DNA of 59,845 nucleotides, from contig CABUUO010000008.1 in assembly GCA_902494875.1 (NCBI GenBank), forward strand, positions 1-59,845, written 5' to 3'. This stretch comes from an uncultured Pseudomonadota bacterium. GTDB lineage: Bacteria; Pseudomonadota; Alphaproteobacteria; RF32; CAG-239. The translations under genes were made by a program, and so were the position numbers. Below are positions 34,087-44,140 of this stretch, one piece after another. Position 1 is the stretch's first letter. The number at the start of each line of letters is the position of its first letter. Below the pieces are notes generated by a model. The model was not told the DNA's origin. It did no database searches and worked only from the letters and a program-made list of their open reading frames with translations.

Positions 34087-35538
34087 CATACACTGTTTGT
34101 CCAATTCTCCGACGCAGCGGATTTTTTCATCTTCATTGCCCCGGTAGCCGCCGCCGACCGCTTTATAGAACGTAACCACGTTCTGATAAACGGCACCGTT
34201 GCTTTCTACAAAACCGTTTTGCGACGAAAGCAGATTTTGCTCAGCGCTCAGCACGCTGTTAAAGTCGACCAGCCCTTCGCGGTAGCGTTCCAAGGTCAGA
34301 TCCAGAACCTGCTTTTGCGCTAAAACGGCTTCCCGTGCCGACTGATTGCGCTCAAATTCCCGGATAATGGCAGTATATGCGTTTTTAACCTCAGAAGCGG
34401 CATTCAGCAGCACCGACTGATACTGGTAAACATATTCTTCCGCCACCGCTTTTTTCAGCTCGATGTTGTCCGTCAGCTCGCCCCAGTGCAGAAACGGAAG
34501 ACTGACCGCCGGCGCATAGCTGTAGGTGAAGCTGTCGTCCGTAATCAGATTGGGAATTTTTCCGGATTGAAATCCCAGAAAACCGCTCAAGGAAAGATTG
34601 GGATACAGCTGCGCAACGGCCTGTCCGATATCGGCATTTTTGGAAATCAGCTGATATTCTGCAATGCGGACATCCGGACGCAGGCGCACCGTATTGACCG
34701 GAAGCTCGAAAAGTTTGTTCAAATTCAGGCGGAAACGACGGCGCAGCAGGTTACCGTCGGTGCTTTTAAGCTCTTCGTTCAGACTGCCCGGCAATTGTCC
34801 GAGCAACACGGCCAGCGCATTCTGGTAGGCTTCAACGTTGTATTTAAACTGCGGAATCAGCCCCTTGGTCGTCTCGACGGCGTATTGCGCCTGTTTCAGC
34901 GCGCTTTCGTCGGCCAGTCCCGCCTGATATTTGGAGTTGACAATATCATATATGTCCTGCTGCAAAACCAGATTCTGTTCGGCAATCCTCACCTGTTCCT
35001 GCGCGGTTCTGAGGTTCAGATAATCAGACGCAATCTCAGCGCTCAAAGACAGGTTTACATTGTCTATGTCCGCCGCAGCCGCCTTATACATGGCTGCCGC
35101 GCTTTCCGTCTGCCGCCGGCCGGCTCCCCAGATGTCAAGTTCCCACGACATGTCCAGCCCGGTCTGATAATAGTCCGTACCAATCGGATATCCGCTGTTT
35201 TTGCCGACCTTACTGTAATGGTAACTGCCGTCGGCGTCAAACATGGGCAAAGACTGAACCGATGCGGCCTTAAGCGAGGCTCGTGCCTGACGCAGCCGCG
35301 CTACCGCCATTTTGGCGTCGGGCGATGAAGCCAAACCGCGCGTAACAAGAGAATCCAATATCGGATCTTTGAAGTCTTTGTACCAGTCCTTATTTACGAC
35401 TCGCGCCTTATCCGGTTTGAGATTAAGGCTTCCGGCTATTTCCGCGTCGCTGTAAAAGTAGGGGCGCCGATAGTCGGGACCGACGGTACAGGCGGCCAAA
35501 GCCAGCAGCAGCGCAGCGTTCAAATATTTACCTGTCAT
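34081..35538 (-). CDS. Outer membrane efflux lipoprotein, NodT/OprM type
   Basis: 485 residues. Signal with lipobox LAAC followed by TVGPDYRRP, the typical start of NodT-type TolC proteins, and two repeats of the outer membrane efflux domain with long helices (SLSAEIASDYLNLRTAQEQV). It forms the outer duct of the RND pump encoded just upstream. GGGAGG precedes the ATG at 35536-35538; the start overlaps the RND gene end by 11 bp. Confidence 0.9.
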   Translation of the reverse strand: MTGKYLNAALLLALAACTVGPDYRRPYFYSDAEIAGSLNLKPDKARVVNKDWYKDFKDPILDSLVTRGLASSPDAKMAVARLRQARASLKAASVQSLPMFDADGSYHYSKVGKNSGYPIGTDYYQTGLDMSWELDIWGAGRRQTESAAAMYKAAAADIDNVNLSLSAEIASDYLNLRTAQEQVRIAEQNLVLQQDIYDIVNSKYQAGLADESALKQAQYAVETTKGLIPQFKYNVEAYQNALAVLLGQLPGSLNEELKSTDGNLLRRRFRLNLNKLFELPVNTVRLRPDVRIAEYQLISKNADIGQAVAQLYPNLSLSGFLGFQSGKIPNLITDDSFTYSYAPAVSLPFLHWGELTDNIELKKAVAEEYVYQYQSVLLNAASEVKNAYTAIIREFERNQSAREAVLAQKQVLDLTLERYREGLVDFNSVLSAEQNLLSSQNGFVESNGAVYQNVVTFYKAVGGGYRGNEDEKIRCVGELDKQCML

Positions 35539-38500
35539 CGTTTCCTCCCCGTTTTGAGGCCGGCGCATCATTCAGGGCAATGCCCGAAGCGCTGCCGCGC
35601 GCCCTGACCTGCGCCTGAACTTCGGCTTCTTCTCTGCCGCCGCCCGACCATTCCTTGATATGTTCAAACAAGGCAAACAACGCCGGAATAAAAATGATGC
35701 CGATGAATGTGGCCGCAATCATACCGAAAAAGACCGAAGTTCCGATGGATATCTGGCTGGAGGCGCCGGCACCGGTGGCCACAATCATCGGAAAAACGCC
35801 CAAAATGAAGGTCAGCGCCGTCATCAACACCGCCCGAAATCTCTCTCCGGCCCCTTTTTTGGAAGCTTCCAGAATGGATGCGCCGTCATCGCGGTAGGCC
35901 TTGGTAAACTCAACAATCAAAATGGCGTTTTTGGCGGCCAGACCAATCAGCATAATCAAACCGAGCTGCGCGTAAATACTCAGACTTTCGCCCATGATGT
36001 GCAATCCAACCAAAGCGCCCAAAATTGCATAGACGGTTGAGAACATAACTGCAAAAGCCAGCATCCAGCTCTCATAGAGCGCCACCAGAAACAGGTAGCA
36101 GAAGACCAGCGCCAAAACAATCAGAAACGCCGCCAGTCCCGCCGCTTCAACTTCCTGAAGGCTGAGCCCCGTCCAGGCAATCTTATAATCGGAAGAAAGG
36201 ATTTCCGCGGCAATGTTGCGGATGGCTTCGATGGCCGTGCCGGTACTGACGCCCTCACGCGCCTGCGCCACAATCGAAGCATCGGTATACTGGTTGTAAC
36301 GGTATATGATTTTAGGCGAAATGGTGGTGCGGACATCGGCAAAGCTCTTAACCTTTATCAACGTTCCGTCGCTTGAGGGAACATAAATGTTTTCAACGTC
36401 CGCCACAGACTTGCGGTATTGGAAATCAGCCTGAAGAATGACTTTGTTTATCTGTCCGCTCAGGGTAATGTTGTTGATATAACGCGATCCGAGATTGTTT
36501 TGCAGCGCCGTAAACAAATTGGCAACCGGAACTTTATAGGCTTCCAGCTTGGTACGGTCAATGTCCAGATAAATATGTGGCGCATTGGCGGTAAAGGTGC
36601 TGAAAGCATAGGCAAGTTCCGGCGAAGCGTTCAGCGATCCGAGGAAGCGCCCCATTTCGTCATAAAGCTGCGTCGGAGAAACGGCGCCGTCCGTTGCCAT
36701 CAGTTCCAGAGACAGACCGTTGCTTTTGCCGATGCCCGGAATGGACGGCGGTGCAAAAAAGTTGATGTCGGCACTGCTGTTTCCGGCAAAAGCCTTAGTC
36801 AAATTGCCGGTGATGGCCTCAATCGACAGGCTTTTTGATTTGCGTTCAGACCAGTCGTCGAGACCGATTACGCCCAGCGCCACATTTTCTCCGCCGCCGC
36901 CGAGCATCGAAAAACCGGCAACAGACATAAAAAACTTTACGCCTTTAACCTGCAAAATCTTTGCGGACGCCTCAGAAAGCACCTGATTGGTCTGGTTGAT
37001 ATTGGCAGTATCGCCAAGCTGGAAATTGGCAAAAACGATGCCCTGATCCTCTTCCGGCAGAAAAGAAGTGGCAGTATATTTGAACCCGACGGCAATGATG
37101 GCAATTACGGCCAGCGTCACCAACGCCGTCAGCTTGACATACTGCGAAAAGAAACCGACCACGTTCAGATATCTTTCTTTGAAGAAATCAATGAGTTCGT
37201 TAAACCATTTGAAAAATCCGCCCGGATTGTCCTGCTTGTCCCCTTTTAAGAAAATGGAGCACAGCGACGGGCTGAGCGTCAGCGCGTTGAAGGCCGAAAA
37301 GACAACCGCGGTGGCAATGGTAACCGCAAACTGCTGATAAATCTTTCCGGTAATGCCTGCCATCAGCCCTACCGGAATAAAAATGGAGAGCAGAACGAAA
37401 GTGGTGGCGATGATGGCGCTGGCAATCTGCTGCATGGCCTTGATTGAAGCCTGATGCGAATCCAGTTTTTCGTAGACCATCAGATACTGCACGCGCTCCA
37501 CCACAATAATCGCATCGTCAACCACCAGACCAATGGCCAGAATCATGGCAAACAAGGTCAGAATATTGATGTCAAAACCCAGCATATAGATAACCGCAAA
37601 AGTCGCTATCAGCGATACCGGAATGGTTATCAGCGGAATCAGCGTGGTTTTGGCGCGCTGCAAAAAGATATAGGTCACCAGCACCACCAGCGAAAAGGTA
37701 ATGACCAGCGTTTCCAGAATGCTCGCAATCGAAGCGCTGACATATTTGGTCGAATCATATGCGACGGAAAGCTCCATATCCTGCGGAAAGCTCTGTTTGA
37801 GACTTTCGATTTCCTTGTAAACGTCTTTCATAATGTTCAGCGAATTGGAGTTCGGCGTCTGGCTCAGGCCGATGATGACCGCCGGCGCGTCGTTAAAATG
37901 AGAACTGACGCTGTAGCTGTCGGCGCCAAGTTCGATTTCGGCAACGTCTTTCAGCCTCACGATGCCTCCGTCGGCAGAAGTGGTCAAAATGATGTTTTTA
38001 AAATCTTCAACCGTATTCAGCAGCCCCTTGGCGCTTAAAGACAAAACGATGGCACTGTCTTTGGCGGCGGGAGCGGCGCCGATGGTCCCGACCGAGGCCT
38101 GGACATTCTGCGTGGAAATGGCATTATAGACACTGGTTGAGTCCAAACCAAGCGAGGTCAGGCGATCTGTATTGAGCCAAATGCGCATCGAATACTGCGG
38201 ACCGTAAACCTGAACGTTGCCGATACCGTCGACGCGGGCCAGCGGATTTTGCAGATTATTATAGGCATAATTGCTCAGAAACAAGTCATCATAAGTATTG
38301 CCGGGCGAACGCAGAACCATCATGCCCAGAATATTCGGATTCTGGGTCTTGACGCTTAACCCTTCCTGATTAACGATATCGGGCAGCTGCGAGGTGACCT
38401 GCTGCAGCCGGTTTTGCACCTTTACCTGCGCAATGTCCGGGTCCGTGCCGATGTCAAAAGTAATGGTCAGCGTATATTGTCCGCTGTCATCGGAAGTGGA

Positions 38501-38740
38501 AGACATATAGAGCATATTTTCCACGCCGTTGATTTCGTTTTCAATCGGCACAGCCACCGTATCGACCAAAACTTCGGCATTGGCGCCGGGATAATTGGCC
38601 TGAACGACAATCTGCGGCGGCGTGATTTCCGGATATTGGGAAACGGGCAGCACGGCCACGGCCAACAGCCCCAGCAAAACCATGACGATGGAAACGACGC
38701 CGGCAAAACGGGGCTTATCAATAAAATATTCCGAAAACAT
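35528..38740 (-). CDS. RND efflux pump inner membrane transporter
   Basis: 1070 residues, full length HAE1-type RND protein (AcrB/MexB-like). It has twelve expected membrane segments, the proton-relay Asp pair in GLVVDDAIIVVERVQ, and the matching Lys in GLAAKNAILIVEF. The docking and porter domains are intact. A charged, Gly-rich tail of about 35 residues extends the C terminus. It starts with a 1-bp overlap of the adaptor gene stop. Substrates, probably drugs or bile-like amphiphiles, cannot be read from sequence. Confidence 0.94.
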   Translation of the reverse strand: MFSEYFIDKPRFAGVVSIVMVLLGLLAVAVLPVSQYPEITPPQIVVQANYPGANAEVLVDTVAVPIENEINGVENMLYMSSTSDDSGQYTLTITFDIGTDPDIAQVKVQNRLQQVTSQLPDIVNQEGLSVKTQNPNILGMMVLRSPGNTYDDLFLSNYAYNNLQNPLARVDGIGNVQVYGPQYSMRIWLNTDRLTSLGLDSTSVYNAISTQNVQASVGTIGAAPAAKDSAIVLSLSAKGLLNTVEDFKNIILTTSADGGIVRLKDVAEIELGADSYSVSSHFNDAPAVIIGLSQTPNSNSLNIMKDVYKEIESLKQSFPQDMELSVAYDSTKYVSASIASILETLVITFSLVVLVTYIFLQRAKTTLIPLITIPVSLIATFAVIYMLGFDINILTLFAMILAIGLVVDDAIIVVERVQYLMVYEKLDSHQASIKAMQQIASAIIATTFVLLSIFIPVGLMAGITGKIYQQFAVTIATAVVFSAFNALTLSPSLCSIFLKGDKQDNPGGFFKWFNELIDFFKERYLNVVGFFSQYVKLTALVTLAVIAIIAVGFKYTATSFLPEEDQGIVFANFQLGDTANINQTNQVLSEASAKILQVKGVKFFMSVAGFSMLGGGGENVALGVIGLDDWSERKSKSLSIEAITGNLTKAFAGNSSADINFFAPPSIPGIGKSNGLSLELMATDGAVSPTQLYDEMGRFLGSLNASPELAYAFSTFTANAPHIYLDIDRTKLEAYKVPVANLFTALQNNLGSRYINNITLSGQINKVILQADFQYRKSVADVENIYVPSSDGTLIKVKSFADVRTTISPKIIYRYNQYTDASIVAQAREGVSTGTAIEAIRNIAAEILSSDYKIAWTGLSLQEVEAAGLAAFLIVLALVFCYLFLVALYESWMLAFAVMFSTVYAILGALVGLHIMGESLSIYAQLGLIMLIGLAAKNAILIVEFTKAYRDDGASILEASKKGAGERFRAVLMTALTFILGVFPMIVATGAGASSQISIGTSVFFGMIAATFIGIIFIPALFALFEHIKEWSGGGREEAEVQAQVRARGSASGIALNDAPASKRGGNDDR

Positions 38741-39900
38741 TATTTTTTCTCCGCGGTTTGAAGCTGCCGGACCTGACCCTCAACCCGGACCCGGGCTTTC
38801 TGTCCCGGCGCAAAGCGGCTGATCTTGTCGGTTACGACATAATCTCCGGGCGCAAAAACGTTTTTCACCAGATAACTGCCTCCGGTATTGCTGATGATGT
38901 CAACCGCCTTCTTTTCCAGAACGCCGCGGCTGACGACAAAAACATAATTTCCCTTTGCTTCCATGCTGATTGCGGTCTGCGGCAGCAAAATGCCGTCGTC
39001 GTAATCCCGTTCTATCAGGACATCGACATAGGCATTAGCCAGCAGCTTCCGGTCCGCGTTCTCAAAATCCGCGTAAACAGAGAGAGAACTGGTCGGACGA
39101 TCAATCTCATTTCCGGTAAAGCGAAAGGTTCCTTCCTTGGCAAAAACGTTCCCGTCGGCCAGACGCAGCTTAATTTTGTTTCCGGCAAAAAGGCCGGACG
39201 GATCCGCTCCCATACGGGCAAGATAATCTTTATCGGTAATGGAAAAAACCACGCGAATCGGATTATACTGGATAATTTTCAACAGAGCCTGCGATCCCGG
39301 AGAAACATAATCGCCTTTGGTAAGACTGACATTGCCGACGATGCCGTCAATCGGCGCCTTGATGACGGTATAGTCAAAATTGACCTGCGCCAGGTCACGG
39401 TCGGCCTTAGCCTGAGCCAAAGCAGCTTCGGCAGAGAGATACGAAGCTTTGGCGTTGTCCAATTCGGTTTTGGAGACCGCGCGGGCACCGGCTTTTTTAA
39501 TACGATTATAATAAAGTCTGGCATTGTTGAAGTTGGCCTGAGCCTGCAACACCTGAGCCTTGGCCGCATCCAGACGGGCCTTATATTCATCCTGCCTAAT
39601 GATAATGAGCGTATCTCCGGCCTTTACTTCCTGCCCGCCTTCTACCAATATCCGCTCCAAAAAGCCGTTAATGTAAGGGACGACCGCAACCGAATGTATC
39701 GGCGTCACATAGCCGACGAAACTGTCAGAAACCGCAACCTTTCGGGGATTGACCGGAATTGCGTTATATGACGGGATTTCCGCGCTTTCGCGGCTTTGGG
39801 CCGGCGCGCTTGAGGCATAAAGATAAACCAGAAGCGCCGCCAGAACGGCCAAAACGATCAACAGCTTTGAATAAACTTTTTTTCCGACTTCATTTTGCAT
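38740..39900 (-). CDS. RND efflux periplasmic adaptor (MFP)
   Basis: 386 residues. One N-terminal membrane anchor (LLIVLAVLAALLVYLYA) instead of a lipobox, then the lipoyl/hairpin/beta-barrel order of membrane fusion proteins: SVAVVPYINGFLERILVEGG, the coiled-coil hairpin rich in Ala, Gln and Lys (about 105-170), and VIKAPIDGIVGNVSLTKG. It bridges the RND transporter and the outer membrane duct. First gene of the three-gene operon. Confidence 0.92.
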   Translation of the reverse strand: MQNEVGKKVYSKLLIVLAVLAALLVYLYASSAPAQSRESAEIPSYNAIPVNPRKVAVSDSFVGYVTPIHSVAVVPYINGFLERILVEGGQEVKAGDTLIIIRQDEYKARLDAAKAQVLQAQANFNNARLYYNRIKKAGARAVSKTELDNAKASYLSAEAALAQAKADRDLAQVNFDYTVIKAPIDGIVGNVSLTKGDYVSPGSQALLKIIQYNPIRVVFSITDKDYLARMGADPSGLFAGNKIKLRLADGNVFAKEGTFRFTGNEIDRPTSSLSVYADFENADRKLLANAYVDVLIERDYDDGILLPQTAISMEAKGNYVFVVSRGVLEKKAVDIISNTGGSYLVKNVFAPGDYVVTDKISRFAPGQKARVRVEGQVRQLQTAEKK

Positions 39901-39910
39901 AACCCGATGC

Positions 39911-39970
39911 CCTTAAAACTTTGAGATTATTGTCTTAAGGTTTAAATAATGGGCGGCGATACTAATTCAA
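39911..39970 (-). promoter_or_regulatory. Possible promoter and operator of the RND operon
   Basis: On the minus strand, TTGAAT, a 16-bp spacer and TATTTA lie at 39943-39970. Between this and the start codon, CCTTAA (39911-39916) and TTAAGG (39935-39940) form an inverted repeat that could bind a repressor. No regulator gene is adjacent. Weak elements; inference only. Confidence 0.3.
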
Positions 39971-39974
39971 GGTA

Positions 39975-40727
39975 TTATAAAAAAGCAGCCAGAGAATTAT
40001 GCAGTTCGGCAATGTCAACGTCACGGCCGAGGCGGTGATTGGCGCCCTTGAGCAGCTTGAGAACGACGTCTTCGGTTTCCAGACACTTCAACAGCCGGAA
40101 AGGCTTTTGCGGATCCAGATTTTTATCTTCGGTGCCGTGCAGGATATGCACCGGACAACGGATGGCCAGAGGCGCTTCCAACAGAAGGTTTTCCCTGGCG
40201 GTTTCAAACAGTTCCCGGGTGAAGACGTAAGAGTAATCTTTCATCGGAAACACCAGACGTCCGCGCGAAAGTTCGGCCTTTTGGGCGTCGGTCAAAACAA
40301 AACGTTCCATGTCATAAGTAAAATCCGGCGCCGGAGCCAGCCCGACGACACCGGCCGCGCGCTCCGGACGGTCACGGGCGGCGAGCAGGCTCAGCCAGCC
40401 GCCGAGAGAAGAACCGACGAACAAAATCCGTCCCTCAACCATGGTATCAACGACCTCAAAAACCTGTTTTTTCCAATCGTTGAAATTCACTTTTTCAAAA
40501 TTGGCGGAATCGGAACCGTGTCCGGCCAGTTCGAATCGGAAAAAAGACAGATTATGCTTCAGGCAAAACGCTTTCACCTCTTCGGGTTTCCGTCCCCAGG
40601 GATCGGAATTAAGCCCGTGAATGTATACAACGCTCAAATCGGGGCTATTTTTGTTAGTTTCAGAAGTTTTTGCTTGGATGTATTCAAATTTAGTTGTAAA
40701 TTGCGAGATAAACGTGTGAGTTTGCAT
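39975..40727 (-). CDS. Alpha/beta hydrolase
   Basis: 250 residues. VVYIHGLNSDPWG carries the oxyanion hole, GSSLGGW has the nucleophile Ser, GTEDKNL the acid and GANHRL the catalytic His, so the triad is complete. The protein resembles ABHD10/YqiA-type serine esterases. The frame could be extended by 77 residues into the divergent glycosyltransferase gene, but GGAG lies seven bases before the ATG at 40725-40727, which I choose. Substrate unknown. Confidence 0.82.
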   Translation of the reverse strand: MQTHTFISQFTTKFEYIQAKTSETNKNSPDLSVVYIHGLNSDPWGRKPEEVKAFCLKHNLSFFRFELAGHGSDSANFEKVNFNDWKKQVFEVVDTMVEGRILFVGSSLGGWLSLLAARDRPERAAGVVGLAPAPDFTYDMERFVLTDAQKAELSRGRLVFPMKDYSYVFTRELFETARENLLLEAPLAIRCPVHILHGTEDKNLDPQKPFRLLKCLETEDVVLKLLKGANHRLGRDVDIAELHNSLAAFL

Positions 40728-40775
40728 TAGTCGGCTCCGGATATCATAAATTTTGAAAGGGATTTTAGTAAAAAA

Positions 40776-41927
40776 ATGGGAAAAGGTAAAGACAAAAACC
40801 CGGTGGTGCTGCAAGTTTTGCCGGAGCTGGAAACCGGCGGCGTCGAGCTCGGCACGGTCGAAATCGCTCAGGCGATGCAAAAACAGGGCATTAAAAACTT
40901 TGTGGCTTCCAAAGGCGGACGCATGGTTTACGAACTGGACAAAGCCAAGGTGCCGCACCTTACCCTGCCCTTAAAAAGCAAAAATCCTCTGGTTATTCTG
41001 AAAAACGCCAAAAAGCTGGAAGCCTTTATCCGCGAAAACGGCGTCAACATCGTTCACGCTCGCTCCCGGGCGCCGGCCTGGAGCGCCTATCTGGCGGCCA
41101 AACGCGCCGGCGCACATTACATGACCACGTTTCACGGCACCTATGGCCTCGGCCCCTGGGGCATAAAAAAGGCCTATAACAAAATTATGACCATGGGTGA
41201 AAGAATCATCGTAATTTCAAACCACATCAAGAATCACGTGCTTCAAAACTACAAAGCTGCCGAAGACAAACTGCGCCTGATTCACCGCTGCGCCGACATT
41301 GAACGCTTTGCGCCGGAAGCCGTGACGCAGGAACGCATGATCAACAAAATAAAAGAATATAACATCGCCGAGGACAAGCCGGTTATTCTGCTGCCGGGAC
41401 GCGTTACCCGCTGGAAAGGACAGCATATTCTGATTGAAGCCCTGGCCAAGATGAAAAACCAGAACTATTACTGTATCATTACCGGAGACAATCAGGGCCG
41501 CCAAAAATATTTTGACTACCTGCAAAAGCTGACGCGCAAATACCATCTGGAAAACCGCATCGGATTTTTCGGCCGTTACAGCGACGTTCCGGCTTTGATG
41601 ATGGTGTCAAACGTGGTGCTGTCAACCGCTATCGAGCCGGAAGCTTTCGGCCGCATTTCGGTTGAGGGACAGGCCATGGGCAAGATTGTCGTCGCCTCCA
41701 ACATCGGCGGTTCATTAGACACAATCAAAGACGGCGTTACCGGAAAACTGTATCAATATGACGATCCGCAGGCGCTGGCCGATGCGCTGGACTGGGCGCT
41801 TAACCTGTCCGACGCCGAAAAAAACAAAATCGGCAAGGCCGCGATTAAAAACGTGCGGGAAAACTTTACCCGCGAGCTGATGTGCAACAAGACCATTGCC
41901 GTTTACAACGAGCTGATGAAAGATTAG
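40776..41927 (+). CDS. GT4-family glycosyltransferase
   Basis: 383 residues. GT-B fold: N-terminal VLQVLPELETGGVELGTVEIA with the acceptor-side Gly loop, and C-terminal sugar-nucleotide site with LLPGRVTRWKGQHIL and the E-x7-E motif EPEAFGRISVE. Members of this type add sugars to lipopolysaccharide or other surface glycans on the cytoplasmic face. Read divergently from the hydrolase with only 48 bp between; the ribosome binding site is weak. Confidence 0.87.
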   Translation: MGKGKDKNPVVLQVLPELETGGVELGTVEIAQAMQKQGIKNFVASKGGRMVYELDKAKVPHLTLPLKSKNPLVILKNAKKLEAFIRENGVNIVHARSRAPAWSAYLAAKRAGAHYMTTFHGTYGLGPWGIKKAYNKIMTMGERIIVISNHIKNHVLQNYKAAEDKLRLIHRCADIERFAPEAVTQERMINKIKEYNIAEDKPVILLPGRVTRWKGQHILIEALAKMKNQNYYCIITGDNQGRQKYFDYLQKLTRKYHLENRIGFFGRYSDVPALMMVSNVVLSTAIEPEAFGRISVEGQAMGKIVVASNIGGSLDTIKDGVTGKLYQYDDPQALADALDWALNLSDAEKNKIGKAAIKNVRENFTRELMCNKTIAVYNELMKD

Positions 41928-41955
41928 ATTGAGTTTTTTGACAAAAGATATTATT

Positions 41956-42012
41956 ATGCCTGAGGCTGCGGCAGCCTTAAAAGCCGCAAAACAAAAACTA
42001 AATGAATTTTAA
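41956..42012 (+). CDS. Possible 18-codon leader ORF before thrS
   Basis: ATG 41956 to TAA 42012 encodes MPEAAAALKAAKQKLNEF, in frame with a TTG at 41938. It ends 15 bp before the thrS start. There is no good ribosome binding site for it, and no Thr codons are present, so attenuation by threonine is unlikely. It could equally be a chance ORF in the leader. Confidence 0.2.
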   Translation: MPEAAAALKAAKQKLNEF

Positions 42013-42027
42013 ATAAGGATATTTAAT

Positions 42028-43959
42028 ATGGTTGCGATTAAATTGCCTGACGGCAGTAAATTAGAGATGGAAAGCGGGGTCAACGGTTTTGACGTCGCCA
42101 ATAAGATTAGTTCTAACCTGGCCAAAGCAGTTTTGGCGATTAATGTTAACGGAAAGACACAAGATCTGAGCACTCCTATCACTACCGACGCAACCGTGAC
42201 TATCATCACCGGCAAGGATAAGGAAGGTTTGGAAATTATCCGTCATTCCTGCTCACACGTTATGGCTCAGGCGGTTAAGGAACTGTGGAAAGACGTTCAG
42301 GTCACAATCGGCCCAGCCATTGAAAACGGTTTCTATTATGACTTTGCGCGCAAAGAACCTTTCACGACCGACGATTTTGAAAAAATCGAAGCCAAAATGC
42401 ACGAGATCGTCAAACGCGACGAAAAACTCGAACGCATTGTCATGCCGCGCGATGAGGCCATTAAATTTTTCAAAGATCTGGGCGAGCATTATAAAGCCGA
42501 GATTATCGAGGATCTGCCCGAAGGCGAGACGATTTCGCTGTACCGTCAGGGCAGCTTTACGGATTTGTGCCGCGGCCCGCACGTTCCTTCCACCGGAAAA
42601 ATCGGCGATGCCTTCAAATTGATGAAAGTTGCCGGCGCATATTGGCGCGGCGATTCAACCAAGGAAATGCTGCAGCGTATTTACGCTACGGCCTGGGCCG
42701 ACAAAAAAGACCTCAAGGCCTATCTTGACATGATGGAAGAAGCGGCCAAGCGCGACCACCGCAAACTCGGCCGGGAAATGGACTTATTCCACTTTGAACC
42801 GGAATATGCGCCGGGCGCCGTCTTCTGGCACGACAAGGGATACAAGATCTACCGCAAGCTGATTGAGTATATGCGCCGCAGACAGGAAAACAACGGCTAT
42901 ATTGAAGTTGCAACGCCGCGGATTATGGACCGCTGCCTGTGGGAGACTTCCGGCCACTGGGACAAATACGGGGCTCACAACTACTCCGGCAAAACCGAGG
43001 ACAACAAACAGTTCTGCGTCAAGCCGATGAACTGTCCGGGCGGTCTGCTGGTTTACAAACAAGGTATTAAGTCTTACCGCGACCTGCCGCTGCGCATGGC
43101 CGAGTTCGGCATGGTCAACCGCTATGAAGCTTCCGGTTCGCTGATGGGGTTGATGCGCGTCCGCGAATTTACCCAGGACGATGCCCACATCTTCTGCACG
43201 CTGGAGCAGATGGAAGAAGAATGCGTCAAGACCATTAAGCTGATTTTGGACATCTACAAAGACTTCGGCTTTGATGACGTTAAAATCTACCTTTCAACCC
43301 GTCCCGACAGCATTTACCGCATCGGTTCCGACGAGGTTTGGGACATTTCCGAAAAAGCTCTGGCCAACGCGCTTGAACACAACGGCTACGAATATGAAAT
43401 CAACCCCGGCGAAGGCGCTTTTTACGGTCCGAAACTGGAGTTTATTCTTAAAGACGCCATCGGCCGCGAATGGCAGTGCGGCACCGTGCAGATGGATATG
43501 AACCTGCCTCAGCGCTTTGACATCTCATATATCGGCGAAGACGGCGAGAAGCATCAGCCGGTTATGCTGCATCGCGCTCTGTTCGGTTCAATTGAACGTT
43601 TTCTCGGCATTTTGATTGAAAACCATGCCGGAAAACTGCCTCTGTGGCTGTCTCCGGAGCAAGTTGTGGTCTGCCCGATTGTCAGCGAGATGAACGACTA
43701 TGCCGAAGAGGTGGTTAAAAAGCTCCGCGCGGCCGGTCTGTATGCCAAAGCCGATCTCAGAAACGAGAAGATTAACTACAAAGTCCGCGAACACTCGCTT
43801 ACCAAGATTCCGGTCATTGCCGTCGTCGGCGCCAAGGAAAAGGAAAACGGTACGGTCACGGTTCGCAGAATCGGTTCCGACAAACAGGAAGTCATGAAGC
43901 TTGACGACTTTGTGAAAGCTCTGGTTGAAGAGGCCAAAATGCCGAGTATGGACAGATAG
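42028..43959 (+). CDS. thrS: Threonine-tRNA ligase
   Basis: 643 residues, standard length. TGS domain (1-62), editing domain with HSCSHVMAQAVKELW, HYKAEII and the Cys/His-rich LYRQGSFTDLCRGPHVPSTG, then the class II catalytic core with the zinc ligands FCVKPMNCPGG and RYEASGSLMGLMRVREFTQDD, and the C-terminal anticodon-binding domain. It charges tRNA-Thr in the cytoplasm. AAGGAT precedes the ATG. A terminator follows. Confidence 0.97.
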   Translation: MVAIKLPDGSKLEMESGVNGFDVANKISSNLAKAVLAINVNGKTQDLSTPITTDATVTIITGKDKEGLEIIRHSCSHVMAQAVKELWKDVQVTIGPAIENGFYYDFARKEPFTTDDFEKIEAKMHEIVKRDEKLERIVMPRDEAIKFFKDLGEHYKAEIIEDLPEGETISLYRQGSFTDLCRGPHVPSTGKIGDAFKLMKVAGAYWRGDSTKEMLQRIYATAWADKKDLKAYLDMMEEAAKRDHRKLGREMDLFHFEPEYAPGAVFWHDKGYKIYRKLIEYMRRRQENNGYIEVATPRIMDRCLWETSGHWDKYGAHNYSGKTEDNKQFCVKPMNCPGGLLVYKQGIKSYRDLPLRMAEFGMVNRYEASGSLMGLMRVREFTQDDAHIFCTLEQMEEECVKTIKLILDIYKDFGFDDVKIYLSTRPDSIYRIGSDEVWDISEKALANALEHNGYEYEINPGEGAFYGPKLEFILKDAIGREWQCGTVQMDMNLPQRFDISYIGEDGEKHQPVMLHRALFGSIERFLGILIENHAGKLPLWLSPEQVVVCPIVSEMNDYAEEVVKKLRAAGLYAKADLRNEKINYKVREHSLTKIPVIAVVGAKEKENGTVTVRRIGSDKQEVMKLDDFVKALVEEAKMPSMDR

Positions 43960-43975
43960 TCCGCAATATGCAAAG

Positions 43976-44006
43976 AAAAACGCCGGTCAATGCCGGCGTT
44001 TTTTTA
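43976..44006 (+). terminator. Terminator of thrS
   Basis: AACGCCGG (43979-43986) pairs with CCGGCGTT (43993-44000), followed by T residues. Confidence 0.92.
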
Positions 44007-44140
44007 TATTCTGTTATTCAGACTAATAAATAAAATTCTTCTAGCAAGAAATTTTTTATATTTTTCAAAATGCTAATTCTTTTTTAATATTTCAATTCTA
44101 GATTGTTTTATGGTTCTTTTATTTTATCGGAGATTTTATA

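Noticed and set aside
41938..41943. TTGACA as -35 box of a thrS promoter
   Set aside because: No acceptable -10 box lies 16-18 bp downstream.
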